Below are positions 1 to 6,296 of a DNA stretch of 7,516 nt, piece after piece; position 1 is the stretch's first letter, and each line of letters starts with the position of its first letter. The notes beneath the pieces are model-generated. The model saw only the letters and a list, made by a program, of their open reading frames with translations. It ran no database searches and was not told the origin of the DNA. Source of the stretch: a bacterium (GTDB taxonomy: Bacteria > Patescibacteriota > Minisyncoccia > UBA6257 > GWB1-50-10); the NCBI GenBank assembly GCA_021791135.1, contig JAJYXD010000022.1:1-7516 (forward strand), written 5' to 3'. The translations under genes were made by a program, and so were the position numbers.

Positions 1-897
1 CGAGTGAAGAGGACCATGCGTCGTGAGAAGCCGCGCAATCACCTCGCGCACCGTACCCGCCTCGAATCCGTTCTCGCGAAGGGCGTACACGCCGCGTCCC
101 ACGAGTACGAACCTCTTGTCTTTGATGAGTTCGTTATGAACCGTTTGTATGTGCGCGGATTTCTTGTCGAGACCGTAGCGATTGATGTATTTTGCGATGT
201 CTTCGAAGTGAAGGGGCTTCTCGTGTTTCTTCAAAACAAGATACACCTTGTCGCGAATCGTTTTCGGCGCGATCTCCGGCCACGCTGCGAGTCCGAAGTC
301 GCCGAATACGTTCACACCGAAGTGTTTGGGAATTGAAAGCAGATGACAGGACACGAGATCTTTGCAGTGCATAAGATACAATTTCTTATCGATCATCTCC
401 TGCTTTTTTCCGGTCTTCAGAAAATTCGTCACTTCCTTCACAAACTCGAGGAACTTCGTTTTTGCCTTCTCGTCGGAATACCAGTACGCGCTGTGCTTCT
501 CGTCCTCTCTTGCGAACGAAGGGGTGCCGCCGACGGAAAGAATAAATCGGAGTTTTTCCTCGGGATACTTCACGGACGAATCGATACCAAGCGCGAAGAT
601 AAGGTCTTGAATAAAGAGATCATCGCGACGGATATCTCCCACCGATTTCAGATGTTTTACGGCAACCTCGAGAATGTGCGCGGCGGAGGCCCTCACCTTA
701 TCGCGAAGTTTCTTTACCGCCTGCTCTTCGATCTGACGAACGCGCTCTCTCGTGATCTTAAGCTCGTCGCCGATTGCCTGTAAGGTCATTACCTCGCCGT
801 TTTTCAATCCGAAACGCCCGACGACTACCCGCCGCTGTTTCGGTGAAAAATCCGACAGAAGGTCATCGATAAGTTCGTTGATCTTTACTTCTTTCAT
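1..897 (-). CDS. Sigma-70 region 4 / HARE-HTH DNA-binding protein (partial, C-terminus off the left edge)
   Basis: I read this from the minus strand: ATG at 897-895, then 299 codons open to the window edge without a stop. Residues about 17-66 are a sigma-70 region 4-like helix-turn-helix; LQAIGDELKITRERVRQIEE (39-58) is close to the sigma 4.2 recognition helix that reads -35 boxes. Sigma regions 1-3 are absent, so it is not a full sigma factor. A middle segment of unknown fold (about 70-205) follows. Residues about 210-277 (TIRDKVYLVLKKHEKPLHFEDIA onward in part, ending GRGVYAL) look like a HARE-HTH winged helix, the domain also found at the N-terminus of RNA polymerase delta. GTVREVIARLLTTHGPLH at 281-298 may begin a second HTH. 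It probably binds DNA or RNA polymerase as a regulator (inference). It lies 95 bp downstream of secF and has its own strong promoter. The family call is firm for the sigma-4 part and good for HARE-HTH; the role is unknown. Confidence 0.85.
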   Translation of the reverse strand, partial: MKEVKINELIDDLLSDFSPKQRRVVVGRFGLKNGEVMTLQAIGDELKITRERVRQIEEQAVKKLRDKVRASAAHILEVAVKHLKSVGDIRRDDLFIQDLIFALGIDSSVKYPEEKLRFILSVGGTPSFAREDEKHSAYWYSDEKAKTKFLEFVKEVTNFLKTGKKQEMIDKKLYLMHCKDLVSCHLLSIPKHFGVNVFGDFGLAAWPEIAPKTIRDKVYLVLKKHEKPLHFEDIAKYINRYGLDKKSAHIQTVHNELIKDKRFVLVGRGVYALRENGFEAGTVREVIARLLTTHGPLHS

Positions 898-908
898 ATT
901 TGAAAAAG

Positions 909-937
909 ATTGTAGCATAATTCCGAAACAGGGTCAA
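909..937 (-). promoter_or_regulatory. Strong extended -10 promoter for the sigma-4/HARE gene
   Basis: On the minus strand: -35 TTGACC (937-932), exactly 17 nt, then -10 TACAAT (914-909). The -10 is preceded by TGC, giving an extended TGn element. The -10 ends 11 nt before the ATG at 897, so transcription should begin near 902, leaving a leader of about 5 nt. No Shine-Dalgarno sequence precedes the ATG. The transcript is probably leaderless or nearly so. Confidence 0.75.
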
Positions 938-992
938 CCCCCTCTCCGGGCAGCTGTTTTCAGTCCTTAGTACATCCCGGAATACCTCTTTT

Positions 993-1892
993 TTATCTCC
1001 TCTGCCAGAGATACAAAAGCGGGCTCGCTACGAAGATGGAGGAGTAGGTTCCGAATATGGTACCCACAAGAATGGTAAGAATGAAGTAAAACAAGGAGGC
1101 GGGACCGAAAAGAAGCAGGGCGAGAAGCACCAGGAAGAGCGTGAAGGAGGTGTTTACGGAGCGCGCGAACGTTTCTCTTACGCTGTAGTTGATGATATCT
1201 CCGAGCTGCGTTTTCTTGCCGCGCTCGCGAATGAGATTCTCGCGGATGCGATCGAATACGACGATCGTGTCATGCACCGAAAATCCCATCACGACGAGAA
1301 GCGCCACGATGAAGTTCGTATCGATCTCTATCCCCTTCCCTATCCCGAGAACCGCAAGCATGCCCGTAGGGATGGCCACGTCGTGAAAGAGCGAGAGAAG
1401 CGTGGCTACTCCGTACTTCCATGACTTGACCGGCTCCGAGACTTTTCGGAATGCCCACGCGATGTAAAGCGAGATGCCGAGAAGCACCGCTACAATCGCC
1501 CACATCGCATTTTGTTTCAACTCGGCGCCGATTGCGGGACCGATTGACGAGAAGTTCTTCTCCTCGATCGTGCCGAATGCGGTCTCAAGCGCTTTGAGAC
1601 TCGTCTGATGTTCCTCGTTACTCATCGTATGAGTGCGAACGAGAAAACTTCCGTCGTCGGCTTTCTTCACCAGAACTTCGGTCTTTTCACTTCCCTGTTT
1701 CAGCACGGACTGTATTCCGTCCTCGGTAACGTCGGACTTCTGAATCATAACCTGCCACTGGGTTCCTCCTTCAAGGTCAATTCCCAATTTCAAACCGAAC
1801 ACCACGACACATAGAATGCTCGCCACCACCAAAAGCAGTGAAAATCCGAGGAAGTAATTCTTATTTTTTATGATATCGAGATTTTTAATCAT
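993..1892 (-). CDS. secF: Protein translocase subunit SecF
   Basis: SecF partners SecD in the SecYEG-associated RND-type complex that uses the proton gradient to pull exported proteins across the membrane. The 299-aa length is normal for SecF. Visible parts: TM1 at about 13-33, the family motif LGIDLEGGTQWQV (36-48), a short periplasmic P4 domain (about 40-120), then a bundle of five membrane segments from about 125. GFSVHDTIVVFDRIREN (203-219) is the SecF signature in the membrane domain, and the segment SVNTSFTLFLVL (245-256) is also typical. The C-terminus ends at LYLWQRR with TAA. The ATG is 5 nt after the secD stop with no clear Shine-Dalgarno, so translation is probably coupled to secD. 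No convincing intrinsic terminator follows. Confidence 0.97.
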   Translation of the reverse strand: MIKNLDIIKNKNYFLGFSLLLVVASILCVVVFGLKLGIDLEGGTQWQVMIQKSDVTEDGIQSVLKQGSEKTEVLVKKADDGSFLVRTHTMSNEEHQTSLKALETAFGTIEEKNFSSIGPAIGAELKQNAMWAIVAVLLGISLYIAWAFRKVSEPVKSWKYGVATLLSLFHDVAIPTGMLAVLGIGKGIEIDTNFIVALLVVMGFSVHDTIVVFDRIRENLIRERGKKTQLGDIINYSVRETFARSVNTSFTLFLVLLALLLFGPASLFYFILTILVGTIFGTYSSIFVASPLLYLWQRR

Positions 1893-1897
1893 GGTTG

Positions 1898-3184
1898 TTA
1901 TTGCGCGTGTTCCTGTTTTCTGTCATCCCGACTCATGGATATGCGAAGCATGGTGCGGGTAATCGTAATTGCGGAAAACATGCTTACCACCACTCCGAGG
2001 AACAACGTGAGCGCAAATCCGCGAACGAAACTTGAGGTCAGGTAGTAAAGCACCGCTGCCGTTATCATGGTCGAGATATTCGAATCCCGGATCGAGGTCC
2101 ACGCCCTCTTGAATCCTTCCTCGATCGCCGCGACATGAGTCAATCCTTTTCTTAGTTCTTCTTTCGTACGCTCGAATACGAGCACGTTCGCGTCAACCGC
2201 CATCCCGATCGAAAGAATGAAGCCGGCGATTCCGGAGAGCGTCATGGTAACGGGAAGTATTTTGAAGATCGCGAGCGCTAACGCGACATACATCGCGAGC
2301 GCCGCCGCGGCAAAAAGCCCGAGTTTCCTGTAATAGATCACCATGAAGAGCATGACGGCAAGCGTACCCACAAGTCCGGCGATAATCGCGCGGTTCAAGG
2401 CATCCCGACCGAAGTCGGCATTCACCGTTTGCTGGTTCACGAGCGAGATGGGCGCCGGAAGCGCGCCTGCGTTAAAGCGCTCCACGATCTGGCGTACTCG
2501 TTCGAGTGTAAAGCTTCCCGAGATGACCGCCTTTCCGCCGGAAATTTCCGTCTGCACGGTGGGGCAGCTGTCGGTCGGACTGTCGGGAATGATAAAACTG
2601 CCGTCGATAAAGATACAAAGCGGCTTGCCGACCGCGCGCCTCGTGACTTCCTGGAACAACTTGGCGCCCTCGTCGTTCAATGAGAAGTCTATCTCCGGCG
2701 CACGGGTTGTCTGGTTGAATCCCACCTGCGCACTTTGTACGTAGCGCCCGTTGAGTTCGGTGGGAATAAAATTAGCGGTACTGGTTCCGGTCGCTTGTAC
2801 TTCCCTGAAATCAAGATAAGGCGTCGCGCCGATCTCCTGTATCGATTTGTTGATATCCTTGATTCCGGCAAGTTCCACCACAAGCCGCGACGTGTCGCCC
2901 GCCGTCTCGGTGTATACCCTGGGTTCGCTTACGCCGAACAAGTTCACCCGCTTCTCGATCACGTCACGCATTCCCGCCACCACCGAATCCCTGTCGGCGG
3001 AGGAAATCTTCGAAAGATCGATCTCATACGTGAGTAAGCTTCCTCCCGCGAGGTCGAGACCGAGATTCCACGGACGGAACGAACTTACTTTCTGCCACAC
3101 GGGTTCGTAATCGAATACCGCAGCACCAAGTGAAAGCACGATAACGACAATAAGTAGTACGCCTGCCTTTTTTCTTGAAAACAT
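1898..3184 (-). CDS. secD: Protein translocase subunit SecD
   Basis: SecD is the larger half of the SecDF export motor. This form has 428 aa, shorter than the roughly 600-aa E. coli protein, which fits a compact periplasmic region. Domains: TM1 about 8-24; the P1 entry motif LGLDLAGG (41-48); a periplasmic region to about 250, including the SecD-typical segment with GVSEPRV (84-90); then membrane segments from about 263. GMAVDANVLVFERTKEELR (327-345) is the SecD signature; D331 matches the conserved membrane aspartate tied to proton coupling. SIRDSNISTMITA (364-376) is also typical. The start ATG at 3184 sits directly downstream of a candidate promoter, leaving essentially no leader. secF follows after 5 nt, so the two form one operon. 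It is separated from the M23 gene upstream by 505 bp of palindromic repeats. Confidence 0.97.
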   Translation of the reverse strand: MFSRKKAGVLLIVVIVLSLGAAVFDYEPVWQKVSSFRPWNLGLDLAGGSLLTYEIDLSKISSADRDSVVAGMRDVIEKRVNLFGVSEPRVYTETAGDTSRLVVELAGIKDINKSIQEIGATPYLDFREVQATGTSTANFIPTELNGRYVQSAQVGFNQTTRAPEIDFSLNDEGAKLFQEVTRRAVGKPLCIFIDGSFIIPDSPTDSCPTVQTEISGGKAVISGSFTLERVRQIVERFNAGALPAPISLVNQQTVNADFGRDALNRAIIAGLVGTLAVMLFMVIYYRKLGLFAAAALAMYVALALAIFKILPVTMTLSGIAGFILSIGMAVDANVLVFERTKEELRKGLTHVAAIEEGFKRAWTSIRDSNISTMITAAVLYYLTSSFVRGFALTLFLGVVVSMFSAITITRTMLRISMSRDDRKQEHAQ

Positions 3185-3191
3185 CCCCTAC

Positions 3192-3220
3192 AGTGTATAA
3201 CAAGAGAAATAAGGAATCAA
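3192..3220 (-). promoter_or_regulatory. Candidate secDF promoter, leaderless arrangement
   Basis: On the minus strand: -35 TTGATT (3220-3215), 17 nt, -10 TACACT (3197-3192). Only 7 nt (GTAGGGG) separate the -10 from the secD ATG at 3184, which puts the predicted start of transcription at or next to the A of the ATG. The GGGG touches the ATG, too close to act as a normal Shine-Dalgarno. Both boxes match consensus at 4 of 6 positions, so this is a moderate call. Confidence 0.5.
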
Positions 3221-3262
3221 CTTTCTGCTCCTTTAGGATGAGTAGTTCTCCTCCCATAGAGA

Positions 3263-3446
3263 CGAGCGCAAGAACTATTCCCCTCACTCACAGAGCCTCC
3301 GGATGCGAACACGTTGTATTCGCTCGCACGCTCCTCGCCACCCTGCACGCCTTTCGGCGAGGGGCCTGGCTCGGCGACGCGGCTCGCTCATACGTGTTTG
3401 CACATCCTCCGGCAAGTGTTCGTTCGGGGAACAGTTCTTGCGCTCG
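3263..3446. repeat. Long imperfect palindrome 1 (184 bp) between the M23 gene and secD
   Basis: The ends 3263-3283 and 3426-3446 are inverted repeats of 21 nt with a single mismatch; the core GAGCGCAAGAACT (3264-3276) is perfectly repeated inverted at 3433-3445. Further in, the arms stay partly complementary, with GGATG and AACACGT blocks on the left (3301-3305, 3309-3315) matched inverted on the right. Near the centre is a 10-bp hairpin, GCTCCTCGCC (3330-3339) with GGCGAGGGGC (3356-3365), one G-T pair. It holds no open reading frame that looks like a gene. It could be a small non-autonomous mobile element or a transcription-stopping structure; the end-to-end symmetry favours the first. Confidence 0.75.
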
Positions 3447-3469
3447 CACCCGAATTCTACCCTACGAAA

Positions 3470-3676
3470 AAGGAAATAACCTCTCCTCGAGGAAGCATCG
3501 TGAAGCGAGATACATGCCTTCCCGAGCTAGACGCAAGGAAATGAGGGAGTTGCACACTGTACGAATCCCGAAGCGAAGCGGAGGTTGAGTTGTGCAAACC
3601 CTCTATTTCCGAGGATGAGCGAGGAGAAGGCATATCGAGCGGAACGCGAGCTGATGAGGGGAGAGGTTATTTCCTT
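3470..3676. repeat. Palindromic element 2, full copy with 17-bp perfect terminal inverted repeats
   Basis: AAGGAAATAACCTCTCC at 3470-3486 is repeated inverted without mismatch at 3660-3676. Inside, GATACATGCCTTC (3509-3521) pairs with GAAGGCATATC (3626-3636) apart from a 2-nt bulge. A central stem joins 3537-3556 to 3591-3610: 18 base pairs with one small internal loop and one bulge. The whole 207 bp can therefore form one long hairpin. The element starts 13 nt beyond the M23 stop codon. On the minus strand its last arm runs into CCTTTTTCG, so it may also end M23 transcription. No gene is visible in it. A diverged partial relative lies at 6119-6249. Confidence 0.85.
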
Positions 3677-3689
3677 ACTAAGAAACTTC

Positions 3690-4724
3690 CTACTTAAACG
3701 CATCTACAAATTTAATAGGGTCCACCGAGACGCCGTTTATCTTCACCGAGAGATGGAGATGCGGCCCCGTCGAGTATCCCGTTTGTCCCAACGTACCGAT
3801 AGCCTGTCCTCTCCTTACCTTCATTCCTTTGGAAATCAAAATAGTTTTTAAATGAAGATACATCGAGAAGATGCCCTCCCCATGATCGATAATGACCGCA
3901 TTGCCGTAGAGTGCGGTGCTTTCCGCCTTCTCGACCACGCCGTCATTCATTGCCGCAACCTTACTCCCCTCCGCCCCGCCGAAGTCCACGCCGAGATGCG
4001 AGATCGTCTGATCCCCCGTCTTTCGTATCTCACCGAATACGGAGCTGAGATGCGTATTATCGGTAAGCGGAAGGCCGAACCCGCGGGTGAAAAATGTTTC
4101 CGGAGTCACGAGCGCCACGATCGCATTCAGTTCGGCGTTCTCTTTCGAGAGATCCTGAACGAGTTGGGCGGGAGTCGTCGTCCCCATCTTTTCCGGAATA
4201 CCGAGATCGACGACGGGGAACTTTCCGCTCTTTACTCCTATCGAACGCGAGTAATCGGGGAGATTGTCTGCCGTTATCCGAATTGCATGAGATCCGATCG
4301 ATTCGTGCGCGCCGATCGGGATCAATGCGCGCAAGCCGTCCTGATACAAAAACACGGGAATACTCTTTCCATCGTACGACACTTCGGGACTTTTCGGATC
4401 ACCTAAGATACTCACGAGCACCGTTTCTCCCTGAAGCGGTGCGAGATTGGAAAACTTCACGGAAAGCGTCGCGGGGATAACCTTCTCGTCTGCCGTACTC
4501 GTCGGAGTTGCGGGAGTTGTCGTTGAAACGGCGGTCGAGGTCGCCACAATCGTGCTTAATGGAGAACTCGAAGCATTTTCTTCCACGAGCACCGAAGAAG
4601 GCGCCGCGATTTCATGTAATCCGGCACCCGGTGCCGTAATCGTCTGATTTCTCTCTCCAAAAACCAGGATACCGCCCACAAGTCCGACACCGAGAATCAG
4701 TAGTATAACGACTACATACTTCAT
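3690..4724 (-). CDS. Membrane-anchored M23 (LytM-type) metallopeptidase
   Basis: A 344-aa secreted or membrane-anchored zinc peptidase, likely cutting peptide cross-bridges in peptidoglycan during growth or division. Layout: an N-terminal hydrophobic anchor (about 4-22) with no lipobox cysteine; a Ser/Thr/Ala/Pro-rich flexible linker (about 41-78); an Ig-like beta domain (about 82-165); a short, possibly coiled segment (185-200, LVQDLSKENAEL); then the M23 domain (about 225-340). Zinc and catalytic residues are all present: HLGVD (H243, D247), H291 in YLHL, and HLH (H322, H324). The domain is thus probably active, unlike degenerate EnvC/NlpD-type regulators. The start is preceded by AAGGTG, a weak Shine-Dalgarno, and by a TACAAT box. 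It lies 20 nt after tgt, so cotranscription is also possible. Family call is firm; substrate is inferred. Confidence 0.93.
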   Translation of the reverse strand: MKYVVVILLILGVGLVGGILVFGERNQTITAPGAGLHEIAAPSSVLVEENASSSPLSTIVATSTAVSTTTPATPTSTADEKVIPATLSVKFSNLAPLQGETVLVSILGDPKSPEVSYDGKSIPVFLYQDGLRALIPIGAHESIGSHAIRITADNLPDYSRSIGVKSGKFPVVDLGIPEKMGTTTPAQLVQDLSKENAELNAIVALVTPETFFTRGFGLPLTDNTHLSSVFGEIRKTGDQTISHLGVDFGGAEGSKVAAMNDGVVEKAESTALYGNAVIIDHGEGIFSMYLHLKTILISKGMKVRRGQAIGTLGQTGYSTGPHLHLSVKINGVSVDPIKFVDAFK

Positions 4725-4733
4725 AACACCTTT

Positions 4734-4762
4734 ATTGTAGCGGACTATCGGTGAATATTCGA
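4734..4762 (-). promoter_or_regulatory. Candidate promoter for the M23 gene, in the tgt-M23 gap
   Basis: A -10 TACAAT (4739-4734) lies 9 nt before the ATG at 4724. The 8-mer GCTACAAT is identical to the one in the sigma-4/HARE promoter. The -35 at 17 nt spacing (TCGAAT, 4762-4757, inside the tgt 3' end) matches consensus at only 3 positions. This may be a weak internal promoter supplementing read-through from tgt. Confidence 0.4.
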
Positions 4763-6058
4763 AAGGAATCGATCTCTGAATTTCGAGAACTCCCCCTCAA
4801 GAATCGAATCTCTCACCCGCTCGAGGAGATTGTTGAAAAAGTAGACATTATGCAACGAGGCGAGATGGCCCGCTTCCATATTCTTCGACTTGAAGAGCTC
4901 GCGGAGCTCTCCTCGCGTGATGTTCTTCTCTCCGCACGCGATACACCCGCATCCCTCTTCGATCGGTTCTCTGCTTCCTTCGAAGGAGCCTTTTCGCACG
5001 TCGAATCTGCCTTTTGCGGTCCACAAGGATCCGTGTCGTGCTTCTCTTGTGGGAATTACGCAATCGAAGGTATCCATACCGTGCTCGACCGCGTCGAAGA
5101 CGTCCTCGATCCGTCCGATCCCCAAGAGGTGCCGGGGTTTCTCTTTCGGAAGATACGGCACGCTCCATCGTAAGACCGAGAGCATCTGTTCCCGCGGCGC
5201 ACCCATCGATTCACCGTACGACCCACCGATTGCGAATCCCTCGAAGGGCTGTTTGCCGATAAACTCCGCGCTTTCCTTTCGCAAGTCCTCGAAAGCACCG
5301 CCCTGTACCACTCCGTACATCAGTTGATCGTTTCTCGCTCGCGCTTTGAGCGACCGGATCGCCCATCGATGTGTTCGCTCAAGTGACTCCTTCGTATAAG
5401 CATGATCATGCAGAGGCGAAGTGGGTTCATCGAACGCCACAATAATGTCCGCGCCCAGTTTTTCTTGGATATAAATGGAAAGTTCAGCGTCCAAATATTG
5501 TTCTCCATCCTCAGTTGAAAAATAAACGCCATCATCAGTTACTCTCACCAAATTTTTTCCGCGCCCCGCGAGGAAATTATCTGGTGGAAGCTCTCGGAGC
5601 CCCGCGAGCTTGGTGTCCCGACAAGAGTCGGGACGAGCGGGGCGAGAGCGCAGGGCGGCTTCGTCCGCTGGAGACGAAGCACGCCCGGTTCCAACAGATA
5701 GTTTCCTCACGGGGAGCGCGTTCCCCATCTTTCCCATCCCGTGTTCCCTTCCGAACCCGAAACTGAATACCTGGAACCCCCCGCTGTCGGTCATCAGGGG
5801 GCTATTCCATTTCATCCGTTTGTGCAGTCCCTCGAACGTTTCCAGTTTTTTCCCGAGCGTTCTCCAGAGATGATAGGTGTTTGCGATGATGAGCTGCGTT
5901 TTCGTGTGCGGAAGTTCCTCCGACGGCACGCATCGAACCGCCGCGTCCGTTCCCACGACCACGTAAGAAGGTGTTCTCACTTCCCCATGCGGTGTTTTTA
6001 ATATTCCCGCCCGGGCGTCTGTGCTCGAATCTTTTTTTACTATCTCGAAATAAGACAC
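4745..6058 (-). CDS. tgt: tRNA-guanine transglycosylase carrying an in-frame palindromic insert
   Basis: Tgt swaps the wobble guanine of certain tRNAs for a queuine-type base. I place the start at GTG 6058, because the family begins at YFEIVKKD (3-10); the reading frame runs on to 6220 but that extension overlaps repeat DNA. This gives 437 aa. Key residues are present: DSGGFQ (91-96, acid D91), VAFDEPT (D210), QGG (252-254), nucleophile D332 in TFDCVIPTR, and the zinc site C370, C372, C375, H403. Residues about 115-166 (Ala/Arg/Pro-rich) are encoded by a palindromic element; removing them leaves about 386 aa, the usual Tgt size. The loop after AIGG reads SYGESMGA rather than the common LAVGE-type sequence, so base preference could differ. 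The enzyme call is firm; activity with the insert is untested. Confidence 0.95.
   Translation of the reverse strand: MSYFEIVKKDSSTDARAGILKTPHGEVRTPSYVVVGTDAAVRCVPSEELPHTKTQLIIANTYHLWRTLGKKLETFEGLHKRMKWNSPLMTDSGGFQVFSFGFGREHGMGKMGNALPVRKLSVGTGRASSPADEAALRSRPARPDSCRDTKLAGLRELPPDNFLAGRGKNLVRVTDDGVYFSTEDGEQYLDAELSIYIQEKLGADIIVAFDEPTSPLHDHAYTKESLERTHRWAIRSLKARARNDQLMYGVVQGGAFEDLRKESAEFIGKQPFEGFAIGGSYGESMGAPREQMLSVLRWSVPYLPKEKPRHLLGIGRIEDVFDAVEHGMDTFDCVIPTREARHGSLWTAKGRFDVRKGSFEGSREPIEEGCGCIACGEKNITRGELRELFKSKNMEAGHLASLHNVYFFNNLLERVRDSILEGEFSKFRDRFLSNIHR
5564..5714. repeat. Palindromic element inside tgt, three-way-junction fold
   Basis: The outer arms 5564-5589 and 5689-5714 are inverted repeats, 23 of 26 positions complementary. 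Directly inside lies hairpin A: GCTCTC (5590-5595) with GAGAGC (5644-5649), GCCCCGC (5599-5605) with GCGGGGC (5637-5643), and GTCCCGAC (5615-5622) with GTCGGGAC (5627-5634) around a 4-nt AAGA loop. Hairpin B follows: GGGCG (5653-5657) with CGCCC (5682-5686), and GCTTCGTC (5658-5665) with GACGAAGC (5673-5680), one bulged A. All parts abut, so the segment folds as a Y. It is read in frame through tgt without a stop. In organisation it resembles rickettsial palindromic elements, which also insert in coding genes; no sequence relation to them is claimed. Confidence 0.9.
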
Positions 6059-6064
6059 TTCGTT

Positions 6065-6092
6065 AATGTAACTTATACATACAATAAAACAA
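6065..6092 (-). promoter_or_regulatory. Weak candidate promoter for tgt
   Basis: On the minus strand TACATT (6070-6065) lies 6 nt before the GTG start, with TTGTTT (6092-6087) 16 nt further upstream. An alternative -10, TATAAG (6077-6072), is a better match but has no good -35. No Shine-Dalgarno precedes the GTG. Either choice gives a leader of 0-7 nt. The area is AT-rich compared with its surroundings, which supports a promoter here. Confidence 0.35.
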
Positions 6093-6118
6093 TTCTCCCA
6101 CAAAGACGATACTTTCTT

Positions 6119-6249
6119 CCTCGAGGAAGCATCGTGAAGCAAGATGTATGCCTTCTCGAGCGAAGACGAGAGAAATGAGGAGGTTGTGCACTGTTCGAGT
6201 CCCTTTAGGTCGAGTTGCACAACCCCTCAATTTCTGAGGACGAGTGAGT
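6119..6249. repeat. Palindromic element 2, diverged and truncated copy upstream of tgt
   Basis: Starting at 6119 this matches 3485 onward: 22 nt (CCTCGAGGAAGCATCGTGAAGC as 6119-6140) are identical, then similarity continues through the central hairpin to about 6249, where it stops. The outer 17-bp inverted repeats and the right-hand GAAGGCATATC arm seen in the full copy are missing. The central stem is kept: 6171-6190 pairs with 6216-6235, 19 base pairs with two single-base bulges, around a 25-nt loop. It fills most of the 238-bp gap between the nuclease stop and the tgt start; I see nothing else gene-like in that gap. Confidence 0.8.
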
Positions 6250-6296
6250 ATAATTTGTCTCTGCGGAGCTTTCTGTTTACGAAAGAGGGAGAGTAC

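Noticed and set aside
343..783. Long plus-strand open frames at 4-336, 343-783 and 752-970
   Set aside because: They lie opposite the sigma-4/HARE gene, which has recognisable motifs and a near-consensus promoter; the plus-strand products have no recognisable features.
945..983. Possible terminator after secF (CCGGG with CCCGG, loop of about 25 nt)
   Set aside because: The stem is only 5 bp with a long loop and no following T-run, so it does not support a terminator.
3175..3851. Plus-strand open frames at 3175-3588, 3314-3544 and 3585-3851
   Set aside because: They run through the two palindromes and into the M23 gene; composition is repeat-like with no protein motif or start signal.
5560..5720. 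Assembly or sequencing error as the explanation for the tgt insert
   Set aside because: The segment keeps the reading frame and has precise nested inverted repeats with diverged arms, which random error or chimerism would not produce. A read-level check would settle it.
6191..6203. tRNA T-arm-like GTTCGAGTCCC in the loop of the element copy, and a similar ACGAATCCC at 3561-3569
   Set aside because: No acceptor, D or anticodon arms can be formed around it. The likeness may hint at an origin from tRNA-adjacent DNA but does not support a tRNA gene.
6059..6220. Extended N-terminus of tgt from ATG 6220 (54 extra residues)
   Set aside because: The extension is translated repeat DNA (element 2 copy) with no Tgt similarity; the family's N-terminus begins right after GTG 6058.
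6269..6285. Small hairpin CTTTC/GAAAG after the nuclease stop
   Set aside because: Five AT-rich pairs and no T-run on the minus strand; too weak to call a terminator.
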